A stretch of 54,626 nucleotides of DNA. Source: Campylobacterales bacterium (GTDB lineage: Bacteria > Campylobacterota > Campylobacteria > Campylobacterales > Sulfurimonadaceae). Shown piece by piece: positions 36,507 through 44,867 of this stretch. The translations under genes and the position numbers were made by a program. Each line of letters starts with the position of its first letter. Within the stretch, counting starts at the first letter, position 1. Location of the stretch: positions 1-54,626 of the forward strand of contig JAPLGN010000009.1 in the NCBI GenBank assembly GCA_026390135.1, given 5' to 3'. The notes beneath the pieces were generated by a model. The model saw only the letters and a list, made by a program, of their open reading frames with translations. It did no database searches and was not told the origin of the DNA.

Positions 36507-37550
36507 ATGTTCAATCAAACGTTTGAGATAGATGGTAGAAAAATCGGTGAAGGGTGTGAACCTTATATCATTGCAGAGATGTCCGCCAATCATGGAAATA
36601 ATCTGGATACCGCCATCGAAATTATCAAAGAGGCCAAGAAAGCAGGAGCCGATGCTGTTAAGATTCAAACCTATACCGCCGACACCCTAACCCTTAATTG
36701 TCCCACCCCAGCATTTGAAGCCAAAGGGGCTTGGGAGGGTCAATATCTTTACGACCTCTATTTAGATGCCTCTATGCCTTGGGAATGGACACCCATACTT
36801 CAAAAAGTTGCCGAAGAGATTGGGATTACCCTTTTTTCATCACCTTTTGATGTTTCTTCGATTGAATTTTTAGAAGCGCTAAATATGCCAGCCTATAAAA
36901 TCGCATCCCCTGAAATCATTGATTTACCCTTTGTAAGAAGAGTTGCACAAACAGGTAAGCCGATCATCATGTCAACAGGCGGTGCGACCTTATCTCAAAT
37001 CGGTGATGCTGTAACGATTATGGTTGAAGAGAACGTAAAAGACTTAGCGATCTTAAAATGCACAAGTGAATATCCTGCACCTCCTGAAAATATCCATCTC
37101 AAAACGATTCCCAATCTCAAAGAAATCTTTAAATGTCCGATAGGTTTATCGGATCACACACTGGGAAGCGCCATCCCTATAGCTTCAGTTGCCCTTGGCT
37201 GCAGTATTATCGAAAAACACTTTATCGTCAACCGATATGATACGACAGCCGATAGCTTTTTTTCAGCGACCCCAGATGAGCTTAAATCAATTGTTGATGG
37301 AAGTAAACTGGTTTATAAAGCCTTGGGAAATATTAATTACCCGCTGATTCCACCAAAACCACAAAGAAGCTTAATTGCTATAACGGACATCTCAGAAGGG
37401 GAACCCCTCATAAACAGCAAAAATATCAAAAGCTTGCGCCCAGGCGGTGGAATAGAGCCAAAATATATCGATCAAGTTGTAAATCGAAAAGCCACAGGGT
37501 TCATTAAACGCGGAACACCTTTGGACTGGACAATAATTGGTGGATTTTAA
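36507..37550 (+). CDS. pseI: Pseudaminic acid synthase
   Basis: NeuB-family enzyme that condenses phosphoenolpyruvate with the 6-deoxy-AltdiNAc sugar. The TIM-barrel part includes IIAEMSANHG (Glu24, His29) and GADAVKIQTY (Lys52). The C-terminal antifreeze-like (SAF) domain spans about 280-345 (GEPLINSKNIKSLRPGGGI). At 347 residues the length is that of the family. Gap of 1 base from pseF. The next gene starts 73 bases downstream, where the AT-rich cassette begins. Confidence 0.94.
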   Translation: MFNQTFEIDGRKIGEGCEPYIIAEMSANHGNNLDTAIEIIKEAKKAGADAVKIQTYTADTLTLNCPTPAFEAKGAWEGQYLYDLYLDASMPWEWTPILQKVAEEIGITLFSSPFDVSSIEFLEALNMPAYKIASPEIIDLPFVRRVAQTGKPIIMSTGGATLSQIGDAVTIMVEENVKDLAILKCTSEYPAPPENIHLKTIPNLKEIFKCPIGLSDHTLGSAIPIASVALGCSIIEKHFIVNRYDTTADSFFSATPDELKSIVDGSKLVYKALGNINYPLIPPKPQRSLIAITDISEGEPLINSKNIKSLRPGGGIEPKYIDQVVNRKATGFIKRGTPLDWTIIGGF

Positions 37551-37623
37551 AAAGATCAGGATGAATAACATGTCAAAAATCGTCAATTAAACAATAATCA
37601 AGTTACTATAAAGGGTCCCATAA

Positions 37624-38205
37624 ATGTCATTACAATCCAATCAGCTCTATATTAACAATCTCATTCAATTACTTCAAAAAATCGATTATGAAATAGTGGA
37701 TCAAATTATTAAGATTCTTGAAGAAGCGGCACATAAACAATCCTCTATTTATATCATAGGAAATGGTGGCAGTTCGGCTACTGCATCTCATATGGTTAAT
37801 GATTTAGGGGCAGGATTACGTCGAAGAGGTCTCATAAACTTAGATATCACCAGTTTAGCGGATAATGTACCGGTCATAACCGCAATCGCCAACGATATAG
37901 GATATGAAAATATTTTTTATATGCAGTTAGAAGGTCTCTTAAAACCTGAAGATCTTATTATAGCGATCTCTTGCAGCGGTAACTCTCCCAACATTGTTAA
38001 AGCGGTTGAATACGCTAAAAATATCGGTTCAACGATTATCGGTATTACTGGTTTTGACGGTGGAGATTTAAAAAAATTATGTGACGTCAATTTCCATATA
38101 GATGCCCCAAAAGGGGAATACGGTTTAGTGGAGGACATGCATATGATACTAGACCACATGATCTACTCTTATTACATCAACAAAGGCAAAACAAATGTCG
38201 GATAA
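37624..38205 (+). CDS. SIS-domain sugar isomerase, GmhA-like
   Basis: A 193-residue sugar isomerase domain protein: GNGGSSATASH at 46-56 and SCSGNSPN at about 115-122 form the phosphosugar-binding loops, and the late EDMHMILDHMIYSYY resembles the segment that carries the active-site His in sedoheptulose 7-phosphate isomerase. GmhA converts sedoheptulose 7-phosphate to D-glycero-D-manno-heptose 7-phosphate. Together with the downstream kinase-nucleotidyltransferase and HddC-like gene this suggests an NDP-heptose-like product, but other phosphosugars are possible. The end overlaps the radical SAM gene by 11 bases. Confidence 0.8.
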   Translation: MSLQSNQLYINNLIQLLQKIDYEIVDQIIKILEEAAHKQSSIYIIGNGGSSATASHMVNDLGAGLRRRGLINLDITSLADNVPVITAIANDIGYENIFYMQLEGLLKPEDLIIAISCSGNSPNIVKAVEYAKNIGSTIIGITGFDGGDLKKLCDVNFHIDAPKGEYGLVEDMHMILDHMIYSYYINKGKTNVG

Positions 38206-39286
38206 ATATAAAATTGACAGTCATAAACTCATCTTCCATCCAGAGAGAGTTTCTCAATGGCTTGAGGCAAAAGACGATTGGGAGAAAGAAAAAAAAGTTT
38301 ATCCAATCTACGTTGAAGTCTCTCCTTATGGCGGATGTAATCATAGATGCACCTTCTGCGGTGTTGATTATATGGGGTACCAAAATATTAAATTAGATAC
38401 TGCTATTTTTAAAGAACGACTTACCGAAATGGGTCAGTTAGGGATAAAAAGTATTATGTATGCAGGTGAAGGTGAGCCATTGCTGCATAAAGATCTCCCC
38501 GAAATCGTTGAACATACAAAAAAATCAGGTATTGATGTTTCCATTACAACCAATTTCATACCTGTCAATCCAAAAGGGATAGAAACCTATTTGACCTATT
38601 CGAGTTGGATCAAAGTAAGTGTGAATGCAGGAACTGCATCCACCTATGGTGCCATTCACCAAACAAAAGAATCAGATTTTGATTTGCTTTTAAAAAACTT
38701 ATCCATGGCCGTTGAAATCAGAAAATCAAAACGATTAAACTGTACTCTCGGTGCGCAATCTCTATTACTTCCTGAAAATCATCATGAAATGTTTTTATTG
38801 GCAAAAACAATGAAAGAGATTGGCTTGGACTATATTGTTATTAAACCTTATTCTCAACATCTTTTCAGCGTAACCAAACAATACGAAGGGCTCACCTATT
38901 CTGGGATGCTAGAACTTGAGAAAGAACTTCAAACCCTGAATGACGAAAATTTCAATGTCGTATTTCGCTCTGAAACCATGAAAAAAGTAGAAGAAAAAGC
39001 TCCGTACAGTAAATGCTATTCAACACCATTCTTCTGGGGCTATATTTCAACGGATGGTAATTTTTACGGATGCAGCTGCTATTTGGCTCAAGATAAATTT
39101 TGCTATGGCAATATCAATGACACACCCTTTAAAAATATATGGGAAAGCGATAAAAGAAAAGCCAATTTAAACTTTATTAAAAATGAATTGGATATTTCAC
39201 AATGTCGCACCAATTGCCGTATGGATTCGATAAATCGTTACTTATGGGATTTAAAACACCCTAATGCACATGTTAATTTCATTTAA
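38195..39286 (+). CDS. Radical SAM/SPASM-like enzyme 1 of the sugar cassette
   Basis: A 363-residue enzyme. The radical SAM cluster motif is at Cys48-x3-Cys52-x2-Cys55 (GCNHRCTFCG). A C-terminal Cys-rich region (CYSTPFFWG, YGCSCYL, QCRTNCR) looks like a SPASM/twitch site for one or two extra Fe-S clusters. The N-terminus carries HPERVSQWLEA, shared in modified form with the second radical SAM gene of the operon, and the protein ends HVNFI, similar to HINFI in the second. They are therefore paralogues. In sugar loci such enzymes can do dehydration, epimerisation or C-C chemistry; the reaction here is unknown. Confidence 0.85.
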   Translation: MSDKYKIDSHKLIFHPERVSQWLEAKDDWEKEKKVYPIYVEVSPYGGCNHRCTFCGVDYMGYQNIKLDTAIFKERLTEMGQLGIKSIMYAGEGEPLLHKDLPEIVEHTKKSGIDVSITTNFIPVNPKGIETYLTYSSWIKVSVNAGTASTYGAIHQTKESDFDLLLKNLSMAVEIRKSKRLNCTLGAQSLLLPENHHEMFLLAKTMKEIGLDYIVIKPYSQHLFSVTKQYEGLTYSGMLELEKELQTLNDENFNVVFRSETMKKVEEKAPYSKCYSTPFFWGYISTDGNFYGCSCYLAQDKFCYGNINDTPFKNIWESDKRKANLNFIKNELDISQCRTNCRMDSINRYLWDLKHPNAHVNFI

Positions 39287-39295
39287 AGGATCTTT

Positions 39296-40282
39296 TTGAA
39301 AGCTATTGTAACCGGAGGAGCTGGGTTTATAGGCTCACACATGGTAGATCTCTTAGTCAAAAACGGTTATGAAGTAACGGTTTTAGATAATTTAGTCAAT
39401 GGCAGATTGGATAACATTGCTCACCATAAAAATAATATTACCTTTGCTAAAGTTGATATTGGAGACTACAATCAAGATCTTGAGGAATATTTTACCGATG
39501 TTGAGTATGTATTTCATTATGCTGCATTAGCAGATATTGTCCCCTCCATCAATGATCCGCTTAAATACCATAAAGCAAATGTCGATGGAACGATTAACGT
39601 GCTAGAAGCAGCAAAAAAATCTAAAAGATTAAAAAAATTTGTCTATGCTGCATCATCATCTTGTTATGGTATCCCCGATATTTACCCTACCCCTGAATCC
39701 TCTCCCATACGACCTGAATATCCTTATGCGCACACAAAAACAGTCGGTGAGCAATATGTACTTCATTGGGGTCATGTTTATAATATGCCTATCGTATCCA
39801 TGCGCTTCTTTAATGTGTATGGAGTAAGACACAGAACCAGTGGAACCTATGGTGCTGTTTTTGGAGTTTTTTTGGCTCAATTGCTTAATAACAAGCCATT
39901 GACGGTCGTGGGTGACGGGGAGCAAACGAGAGACTTTACGTATGTTACCGATATTGTTGATGCGTGTTACAGTGCGGCTGTCTCGGATGTCGTTCAAGAA
40001 ATTTTAAATGTTGGAAGCGGAAACACCTACAGTATTAATTATCTTGTGAGCTTATTGGGTGGTGAAAAAGTGCATATTCCCAAACGTCCAGGCGAACCGG
40101 ACAGTACTTTTGCCGATATTACAAAAATTAAAACCATGCTGGGATGGACACCAAAAGTCACCATTGAAGAAGGAGTCCAGATTATGCTTGATAACATTGA
40201 GCAATGGCGAGATGCTCCGGTTTGGGATGAAAGTTCCATCGAAGAAGCAACAAAAGACTGGTTCGAGTGTTTAGGAAAATGA
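39296..40282 (+). CDS. NAD-dependent sugar nucleotide epimerase/dehydratase
   Basis: A 328-residue extended SDR: GGAGFIGS at 7-14, catalytic serines around 120-122 (AASSSCYG), and Tyr144/Lys148 (YAHTK). The PEYPYAHTK context and VYGVRHRTSGTYGAVFGVF are like UDP-glucose/UDP-glucuronate 4-epimerases and related enzymes. Substrate not predictable from sequence. It starts at TTG 39296, with AAAGGA (39285-39290) 5 bases upstream. The next gene starts 1 base after its stop. Confidence 0.88.
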   Translation: MKAIVTGGAGFIGSHMVDLLVKNGYEVTVLDNLVNGRLDNIAHHKNNITFAKVDIGDYNQDLEEYFTDVEYVFHYAALADIVPSINDPLKYHKANVDGTINVLEAAKKSKRLKKFVYAASSSCYGIPDIYPTPESSPIRPEYPYAHTKTVGEQYVLHWGHVYNMPIVSMRFFNVYGVRHRTSGTYGAVFGVFLAQLLNNKPLTVVGDGEQTRDFTYVTDIVDACYSAAVSDVVQEILNVGSGNTYSINYLVSLLGGEKVHIPKRPGEPDSTFADITKIKTMLGWTPKVTIEEGVQIMLDNIEQWRDAPVWDESSIEEATKDWFECLGK

Positions 40283-40283
40283 G

Positions 40284-41078
40284 ATGTTAGATTCAGCTAA
40301 TATAAGAAAAAAAACCATTAAATTGTCTTGTGACAGCGGGGCAGGACATTTGGCTCCTGCATTATCAACCGTTGAAATATTAACGGTTTTATTTAGAGAT
40401 TATTTAAAATATGATGTAAAAGATCCCCAAAGTGAGACTCGCGATCGCTTGGTATTCAGCAAAGGTCACGGCGCCTATGCTTATTACGTCATATTGAATG
40501 AATTAGGCTTTATTCCTGATTTTGAACTTGAAAATTTTTATACGGAGAAATCAACTCTTAAAGGGTGTTTGACCGAAAACAAAGCATATATGATTGAAGC
40601 ATCTACCGGTTCGCTAGGGCATGGATTACCTCTATCTGTCGGAATGGCTCAAGCATTTAAAATGCAAAAAAAGGACACTAAAGTTGTATGCATTGTCGGT
40701 GACGGTGAGATGCAAGAAGGAAGTAACTTCGAAGCATTAGCTTTAGCGTATCGTTTTAAATTGGACAATTTATTGTTAATCGTTGATGCAAATGAACTTC
40801 AGGCTATGGATAAGGTGAGCGACGTAGGATTAGATAATAACCGATTATCAAAAGTCTTGTCTGCCTATACCGATAACTTTTCTAACATTAACGGACATGA
40901 TGAAAACGCACTCAAAGAAACTTTTGATACTTTTTTTCAAAAAACAAACAGTTCTTTTTCTATTATGGTTTGTAAGACTATCAAAGGAAAAGGGATTGAA
41001 CTGCTTGAAAATTCTGTAGCCCATCATTTTAGATGTCCTACCCAAGACGGTTATGTAATGGAGGTGAATGATGTCTGA
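40284..41078 (+). CDS. Transketolase-like protein, N-terminal (thiamine-PP-binding) subunit
   Basis: A 264-residue protein matching the first third of transketolase. The thiamine diphosphate motif is GDGEMQEGSNFEA (from 139) ending in Asn170. Other motifs: SKGHGAYAYYVILNELG and ASTGSLGHGLPLSVGMAQA. The C-terminal half is a separate gene that overlaps by 8-11 bases, so the two subunits are made together. Split transketolases occur in many bacteria and archaea; in sugar loci they may make heptulose phosphate or add a two-carbon unit to a sugar. Confidence 0.88.
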   Translation: MLDSANIRKKTIKLSCDSGAGHLAPALSTVEILTVLFRDYLKYDVKDPQSETRDRLVFSKGHGAYAYYVILNELGFIPDFELENFYTEKSTLKGCLTENKAYMIEASTGSLGHGLPLSVGMAQAFKMQKKDTKVVCIVGDGEMQEGSNFEALALAYRFKLDNLLLIVDANELQAMDKVSDVGLDNNRLSKVLSAYTDNFSNINGHDENALKETFDTFFQKTNSSFSIMVCKTIKGKGIELLENSVAHHFRCPTQDGYVMEVNDV

Positions 41079-41559
41079 TATTGTCTCAAAACAAGAAGTA
41101 ATGAAAGAGATTTATACCTACTTTAAAGAAGATGAAAGGATGTGTCTACTCGTAGGAGACATGGGATTTGCGGTATTGGATGATTTTTTCAACAATCACT
41201 CAGACAGAGTATTTAACACGGGAATCAATGAACAAGCGACCATGAGCATGGCTGCCGGTATGTATTTAGCCGGAATGAAACCTCTGTACTACTCTCAAGT
41301 ACCCTTTTTGGTGATGAGAGCCTACGAACAAATTCGATATGATATTAATGAGCATAAAATGAATGTAAAGCTAATCGGTGTCGGGGCTGATAATTATTTT
41401 TCAATGCTTGGCAGAAGTCATTGTATTGATAATGACGATATAGCAATGATGACGATTTTTAAAAACTTTTTAATTCTTTCTCCTACGACAAAGACATTAA
41501 AAGAGGACATTCATTTGATGTTCAAAACAAATGGACCGGTCTATTTGAGATGCAGATAA
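41071..41559 (+). CDS. Transketolase-like protein, pyrimidine-binding subunit, shortened
   Basis: Only 162 residues. It contains the PYR domain: VGDMGFAV, NTGINEQATMSMAAGMYLAG with the thiamine-activating Glu54, and GRSHCIDNDDIAMM. Ordinary split C-terminal subunits are about 300 residues and include the C-terminal transketolase domain; here the protein stops right after the PYR domain (GPVYLRCR). The next gene follows within a few bases, so this is not an obvious frameshift. I chose ATG 41071 (GGAGG 6 bases upstream); ATG 41068 is adjacent. Confidence 0.8.
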   Translation: MSDIVSKQEVMKEIYTYFKEDERMCLLVGDMGFAVLDDFFNNHSDRVFNTGINEQATMSMAAGMYLAGMKPLYYSQVPFLVMRAYEQIRYDINEHKMNVKLIGVGADNYFSMLGRSHCIDNDDIAMMTIFKNFLILSPTTKTLKEDIHLMFKTNGPVYLRCR

Positions 41560-41574
41560 AATAAGGTGGATACT

Positions 41575-42291
41575 TTGAAAAATATTGAAATATACGAAAA
41601 AAATATTTTGTCTTATAAAGATATAATCACCCCTGCCGCCTATACTAAAAGTGCTAATGGTTTAGAATATAAAGCGACTTATAACGGATGTGAATTAAAA
41701 CTAAGCATAAATCCAAATACCCATATCATTAATAACGCTATGGTCAATGAATGCGAATATGAGCCGTATAAACTAGGTATGATGAGGGCATTTTGCACTC
41801 TTATCGTCGGATTACCGATTTTGGAAGCACAGGATCATGGTGTCCTGAGATTAGAAAATTTATTAAGAGACAATGTGGTTCATCCCGTTAAAGGTATTAT
41901 AATGCCGGGAAATAGCTGTGAACTTTTCGAAATTCCATTACATTTGATTCGTGATCTCTACAACCAATACTCTCAAGAACAAAATTATTACCCTCTCGTT
42001 AACACCTACTCTCCAAAAGAGATACAAGAATGGAAAAGTTTACCGATCAACGATCGTGAAAAAATTGTTTTCGAAAAAATCAAGAACTTTTGTATGCAAC
42101 ATAACATAGAAGAATATGAAGCAAAATTAATCGGAGAAATGAGAGTTGAATTTGCCGCCGACAAAGAAGTCTACAGTTCATTGGCTAAATTACTTTTCGA
42201 TATGGAAATAAGTATCGATAAAGAATTAGGATTTTCATTAGAAGTTATGTTCACAGAAAAAAAAGACACCAATAAAAAAAGACAAAACTAG
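41575..42291 (+). CDS. Unknown protein in the sugar cassette
   Basis: A 238-residue soluble protein of unknown family. The start is probably TTG 41575 (MKNIEIYEKN), with AAGGTGG at 41564-41570; GTG 41566 is an alternative. The N-terminal half is beta-rich (ATYNGCELKLSINPNTHIIN) and includes Cys residues in GCELKL, VNECEYEP and RAFCTL and the sequence LEAQDHGVLRLENLLRD; the second half is helical with an acidic/basic tail. The pattern of the first half is faintly like the NifU/IscU scaffold fold, which I rate as weak. It is placed between the mini-transketolase and the second radical SAM gene, so a partner role for one of them is likely. Codon use is very AT-rich. Confidence 0.6.
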   Translation: MKNIEIYEKNILSYKDIITPAAYTKSANGLEYKATYNGCELKLSINPNTHIINNAMVNECEYEPYKLGMMRAFCTLIVGLPILEAQDHGVLRLENLLRDNVVHPVKGIIMPGNSCELFEIPLHLIRDLYNQYSQEQNYYPLVNTYSPKEIQEWKSLPINDREKIVFEKIKNFCMQHNIEEYEAKLIGEMRVEFAADKEVYSSLAKLLFDMEISIDKELGFSLEVMFTEKKDTNKKRQN

Positions 42292-42307
42292 GAAGTGAGT
42301 GTCAATA

Positions 42308-43417
42308 ATGAAAAATAGAGAATTAATTTTGGACGGGACAAAGCTGGCTTGGCATTTAGAAAGGGTACAACAATGGTTAAACGGGGAAAGAATCGCCCCC
42401 ATTACCATTGATATGTCTTTAACTAGAGCCTGTAACTATGGATGCGGATTTTGCTATGCACGATTACAAGAAAATGACAGATTTGAAATCACCAAAGAAA
42501 CAATTGATAATTTTCTGGAAGATTGTGCGCAAATGGGAGTAAAAGCCATCAGCTTAGTCTCAGATGGAGAAAGTTCTATTCATCCTGATTATGTACATAC
42601 CATCGTTAAAGGTTCTCAACTGGGGATCTCTATGGCTGTGGCAACTCATGGCTACAACACAAGAAAAGAAGATCTTGAAAAGATATTGCCACATTTAACG
42701 TATCTGCGCGTTAACTTTTCTGCCGGTGAACCTAAGCGTTATTCAGAGATCATGGGCGTTAAAGAAGAGTGGTTTTATCAGGTGTGTGACAATATAGAAA
42801 CCATGATGGAAATTAAAAAACGCCTCAATCTGAACGTTACAATCGGTATGCAAATGGTCTTAATGCCGCAAGATGGAGATCAAGTTATCCCATTGGCAAA
42901 ACTTGGAAAAAAGTTGAGACCGGACTATCTTGTTATTAAACATACAAGTGATAGTGAAGAGGGTGATTTGGGTGTCGATTATTCTAAGTATGCCGCATTA
43001 GAGGGTGTACTAAAAGAAGCAGAAACCTATTCGGATGATGACTATCAAGTAGTGGTAAAATGGTCTAAAATCAATGCACAAGGTAAACGAAGTTATCAAC
43101 GCTGCTATGGACCTCCTTTTCAAATTCAAATGTCAGGTTCTGGCTTGGTTGCACCCTGCGGAATGCTGTTTAATGAAAAATATAAAAAATTTCATATCGG
43201 CAATATTACACAAACACGATTTAAAGAGATTGTGAACAGCGACAGATATTGGGAAGTTATGAATTATTTAGCTTCTCCCAGTTTTGATGCTCAAAAAATG
43301 TGTGGTTCATTATGCTTGCAGCATAAGCCTAATGAATATTTAGATGCTTTGCAAAAAGGGCTAATCAGCCTACAAAAACCTAGTGGTACAATGCCACAAC
43401 ATATCAATTTCATATAA
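42308..43417 (+). CDS. Radical SAM/SPASM-like enzyme 2 of the sugar cassette
   Basis: A 369-residue paralogue of the gene at 38195. Radical SAM cysteines at 42, 46 and 49 (CNYGCGFC); AWHLERVQQWLNG at the N-terminus matches FHPERVSQWLEA of enzyme 1. The C-terminal Cys region (RCYGPPF, VAPCGML, KMCGSLC) again suggests extra Fe-S clusters. The last five residues are HINFI, compared with HVNFI in enzyme 1. Start uncertain: ATG 42308 is preferred, GTG 42299 is possible. Reaction unknown; having two paralogues in one operon suggests two consecutive or alternative radical steps. Confidence 0.85.
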   Translation: MKNRELILDGTKLAWHLERVQQWLNGERIAPITIDMSLTRACNYGCGFCYARLQENDRFEITKETIDNFLEDCAQMGVKAISLVSDGESSIHPDYVHTIVKGSQLGISMAVATHGYNTRKEDLEKILPHLTYLRVNFSAGEPKRYSEIMGVKEEWFYQVCDNIETMMEIKKRLNLNVTIGMQMVLMPQDGDQVIPLAKLGKKLRPDYLVIKHTSDSEEGDLGVDYSKYAALEGVLKEAETYSDDDYQVVVKWSKINAQGKRSYQRCYGPPFQIQMSGSGLVAPCGMLFNEKYKKFHIGNITQTRFKEIVNSDRYWEVMNYLASPSFDAQKMCGSLCLQHKPNEYLDALQKGLISLQKPSGTMPQHINFI

Positions 43418-43430
43418 GGTAACAAAAAAA

Positions 43431-44867
43431 GTGACGAATAAAAAGAAAAAAACGATATTTGTTCACGGAAAATTTGAAGTTCTGCACCCGGGGCATTTAC
43501 GGCTTCTTAAATTTGCAAAAGAGAGTGGGACTTCTTTAGAAGTTGGGGTTTATGCAGACAGCATGGGGAAATATTTTGTACCGGAAGATCTCAGACTTGA
43601 AGCATTAATGGCATCTATTTTCGTAGATAAAGCATTCATTCTTGATGTTTTGCCTGAAGAATACATTCGAAAAAACAAACCGGATATTGTTGTCAAAGGG
43701 AATGAACACGAAAACATGTTTAATCCTGAATCTGAAATTTTAAAAGAATACGGCGGGAAACTTATTTTTAGTTCCGGAGACAGCAGATTTTCATCCATTG
43801 AGCTACTCAGAGCAGAACTCAATGCGATAGACCTCTCTTCCATCAAGAAACCCCAAGCATTTTGTGATCGACATACGTTTGACTATCAAGAACTCAAACG
43901 AATCCTAAATCGATTTGAAGGGATCAAAACAATTGTTATAGGAGATACCATCATCGATGAGTATATAGCATGTGAAGCACTTGGCATGAGTCAAGAAGAT
44001 CCTACAATTGTCGTAACTCCCTTACTGAGTGAAAAATTTTTAGGGGGAGCCGGTATTGTTGCCGCGCACACAAAAGGGCTTGGGGCAACCGTTAGTTTTT
44101 TCACCGTATTGGGCTGTGATGATGCGGCAGGATATGCAAAAGAGAAACTAAAAGAGTACGGAATAAACTCTTTTTGCTACCCTGACGATACAAGACCTAC
44201 CAATCTAAAACAACGCTTTCGTGTCGGCAACAAAACAATGCTTAGAGTGAATCATCTCAAGCAACATCACATTTCCATAGAAATCCAAACAGAAATTTTG
44301 AAAGACATAGAAAAAGAGATAAAAGACGCGCACGTTCTTATTTTTTCCGACTTTAGTTATGGATGTTTACCTCAAAGAATGATAAATGAAATAATATCTC
44401 TTGGTGAAAAATATGGTCTTATTATGAGTGCAGACAGTCAATCTTCTTCACAAAACGGAGATATATCAAGATTTAATAATATGACCCTTGTAACGCCGAC
44501 TGAACGAGAAATCAGACTTGCAGTTGATGATTTCGAGTCAGGGCTCATTGTTATTTCAGATAAACTAAAAGCGAAGGCAAATCCTCAAAATATCTTTATT
44601 ACCTTAGCTTCAGAAGGAGTTATAATCAACAGATATACGTCAAAAGACGAATTTTTTACGGATAGATTACCTGCAATGAATCAGAATCCCAAAGACGTTG
44701 CCGGAGCTGGAGATTCGATGCTTGCCACAGCTTCTTTAGCCTTGGCAGCAGGTGCAAATATCTGGCAAGCCTCCTATCTCAGCTCCATAGCTGCCGCGTG
44801 TCAAGTAAGCAGAGTGGGTAATTTACCTCTCACAAAAGAAGATATTCACAAAGAGTTAACTCTATGA
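43431..44867 (+). CDS. Bifunctional nucleotidyltransferase-PfkB kinase (HldE-like, domain order reversed)
   Basis: A 478-residue fusion. The N-terminal part (about 1-125) is a cytidylyltransferase-fold nucleotidyltransferase with HPGH at 19-22 (FVHGKFEVLHPGHL). The C-terminal part (about 165-478) is a PfkB/RfaE-type kinase with GGAG at 205-208 and DVAGAGDS at 422-429. In E. coli HldE the kinase comes first and the adenylyltransferase second, so the order here is swapped. HldE acts on D-glycero-D-manno-heptose 7-phosphate; the substrate here is inferred. Start: GTG 43431 after AAGGT is preferred; ATG 43383 lies inside the upstream gene. The end overlaps the next gene by 4 bases. Confidence 0.85.
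   Translation: MTNKKKKTIFVHGKFEVLHPGHLRLLKFAKESGTSLEVGVYADSMGKYFVPEDLRLEALMASIFVDKAFILDVLPEEYIRKNKPDIVVKGNEHENMFNPESEILKEYGGKLIFSSGDSRFSSIELLRAELNAIDLSSIKKPQAFCDRHTFDYQELKRILNRFEGIKTIVIGDTIIDEYIACEALGMSQEDPTIVVTPLLSEKFLGGAGIVAAHTKGLGATVSFFTVLGCDDAAGYAKEKLKEYGINSFCYPDDTRPTNLKQRFRVGNKTMLRVNHLKQHHISIEIQTEILKDIEKEIKDAHVLIFSDFSYGCLPQRMINEIISLGEKYGLIMSADSQSSSQNGDISRFNNMTLVTPTEREIRLAVDDFESGLIVISDKLKAKANPQNIFITLASEGVIINRYTSKDEFFTDRLPAMNQNPKDVAGAGDSMLATASLALAAGANIWQASYLSSIAAACQVSRVGNLPLTKEDIHKELTL

Noticed and set aside
41068-41559. Frameshifted remnant of a full transketolase C-terminal subunit
   Set aside because: The region after the stop holds an ordered ribosome-binding site and gene in its own frame; no further transketolase-like sequence was seen downstream.
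43383-43430. ATG 43383 as start of the kinase-nucleotidyltransferase fusion
   Set aside because: It would overlap the upstream gene by 35 bases with no ribosome-binding site, and adds 16 residues that do not look like part of the domain.
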